Source: an uncultured Neisseria sp.
GTDB lineage: Bacteria > Pseudomonadota > Gammaproteobacteria > Burkholderiales > Neisseriaceae
Direction of reading: 5' to 3'
Length of the DNA: 5,006 nt
NCBI GenBank assembly: GCA_937919795.1
Contig: CALFOA010000185.1
Location: 1-5,006, forward strand
This document shows, piece by piece, positions 4,952 to 5,006 of the stretch (within the stretch, counting starts at the first letter, position 1; each line of letters begins with the position of its first letter). The position numbers were made by a program, and so were the translations under genes. The notes beneath the pieces were generated by a model. That model did no database searches, was not told the origin of the DNA, and saw nothing but the letters and a program-made list of their open reading frames with translations.

Positions 4952-5006
4952 GGGTGATTAGCTCAGTTGGTAGAGCGTCTGCCTTACAAGCAGAATGTCG
5001 GCGGTT
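4952..5006 (+). tRNA. tRNA-Val (anticodon UAC), 5' part only
   Basis: The visible 55 bases begin with the acceptor strand GGGTGAT, a D-arm GCTC-AGTTGGTA-GAGC and an anticodon arm TCTGC-CTTACAA-GCAGA with anticodon TAC at 4985-4987. They run into the start of the T-arm, where the window ends. More tRNA genes may follow in the same transcript, but this cannot be seen. Confidence 0.93.

Noticed and set aside
1..5006. CRISPR array or phage attachment repeats
   Set aside because: The only short repeats are DUS copies, which are irregularly spaced and in both orientations. No second copy of a tRNA 3' end was seen.

Overview
The window looks like a chromosomal segment from a Neisseriaceae bacterium. 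The main clue is a 12-base DNA uptake sequence (DUS), TGCCTGTCTGAA. It occurs nine times perfectly in 5 kb (both strands counted) and three more times in altered form. As far as I recall, this is the TG-wadDUS dialect described for Neisseria wadsworthii and close relatives such as N. shayeganii. It is not the AT-DUS of gonococcus and meningococcus. The ribA gene is an ordinary proteobacterial type.

Layout. (1) Positions 1-52 may hold the last codons of a plus-strand gene that ends inside a DUS hairpin. (2) Positions 90-2698, minus strand, are an accessory pair. Transcribed first is a 562-residue, cysteine-free, secreted protein with two Ig-like repeats, a VCBS/cadherin-like domain and a LapA/BapA-type RTX C-terminus for type I secretion. 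After a 182-bp gap comes a lipoprotein that I recognise as a homologue of FrpD, the meningococcal outer-membrane lipoprotein that binds the RTX protein FrpC. (3) Positions 2699-3174 are non-coding: an AT-rich promoter region with an extended -10 for the RTX gene, DUS copies, and an unassigned stretch that may be a decayed gene. (4) A tRNA-Leu(UAG) with its own terminator lies on the minus strand at 3215-3299. (5) Positions 3536-4786, plus strand, are a two-gene unit: a GAF-domain protein and ribA (GTP cyclohydrolase II), 3 bases apart. (6) A DUS hairpin terminator, a near-consensus promoter and the first 55 bases of tRNA-Val(UAC) close the window.

How the genes may work together. In meningococci frpD precedes frpC in one operon and FrpD anchors or receives FrpC at the surface. 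Here the RTX partner is not FrpC: there is no FrpC-like self-processing module and no long GGxGxD repeat field. The gene order is also reversed. A strong terminator and a separate promoter-like element lie between the two genes, so they may be expressed separately. The most interesting hypothesis is that FrpD-like lipoproteins serve as surface receptors for more than one class of type I-secreted protein. The T1SS transporter is not in the window. The GAF-ribA-tRNA part looks like ordinary housekeeping chromosome.
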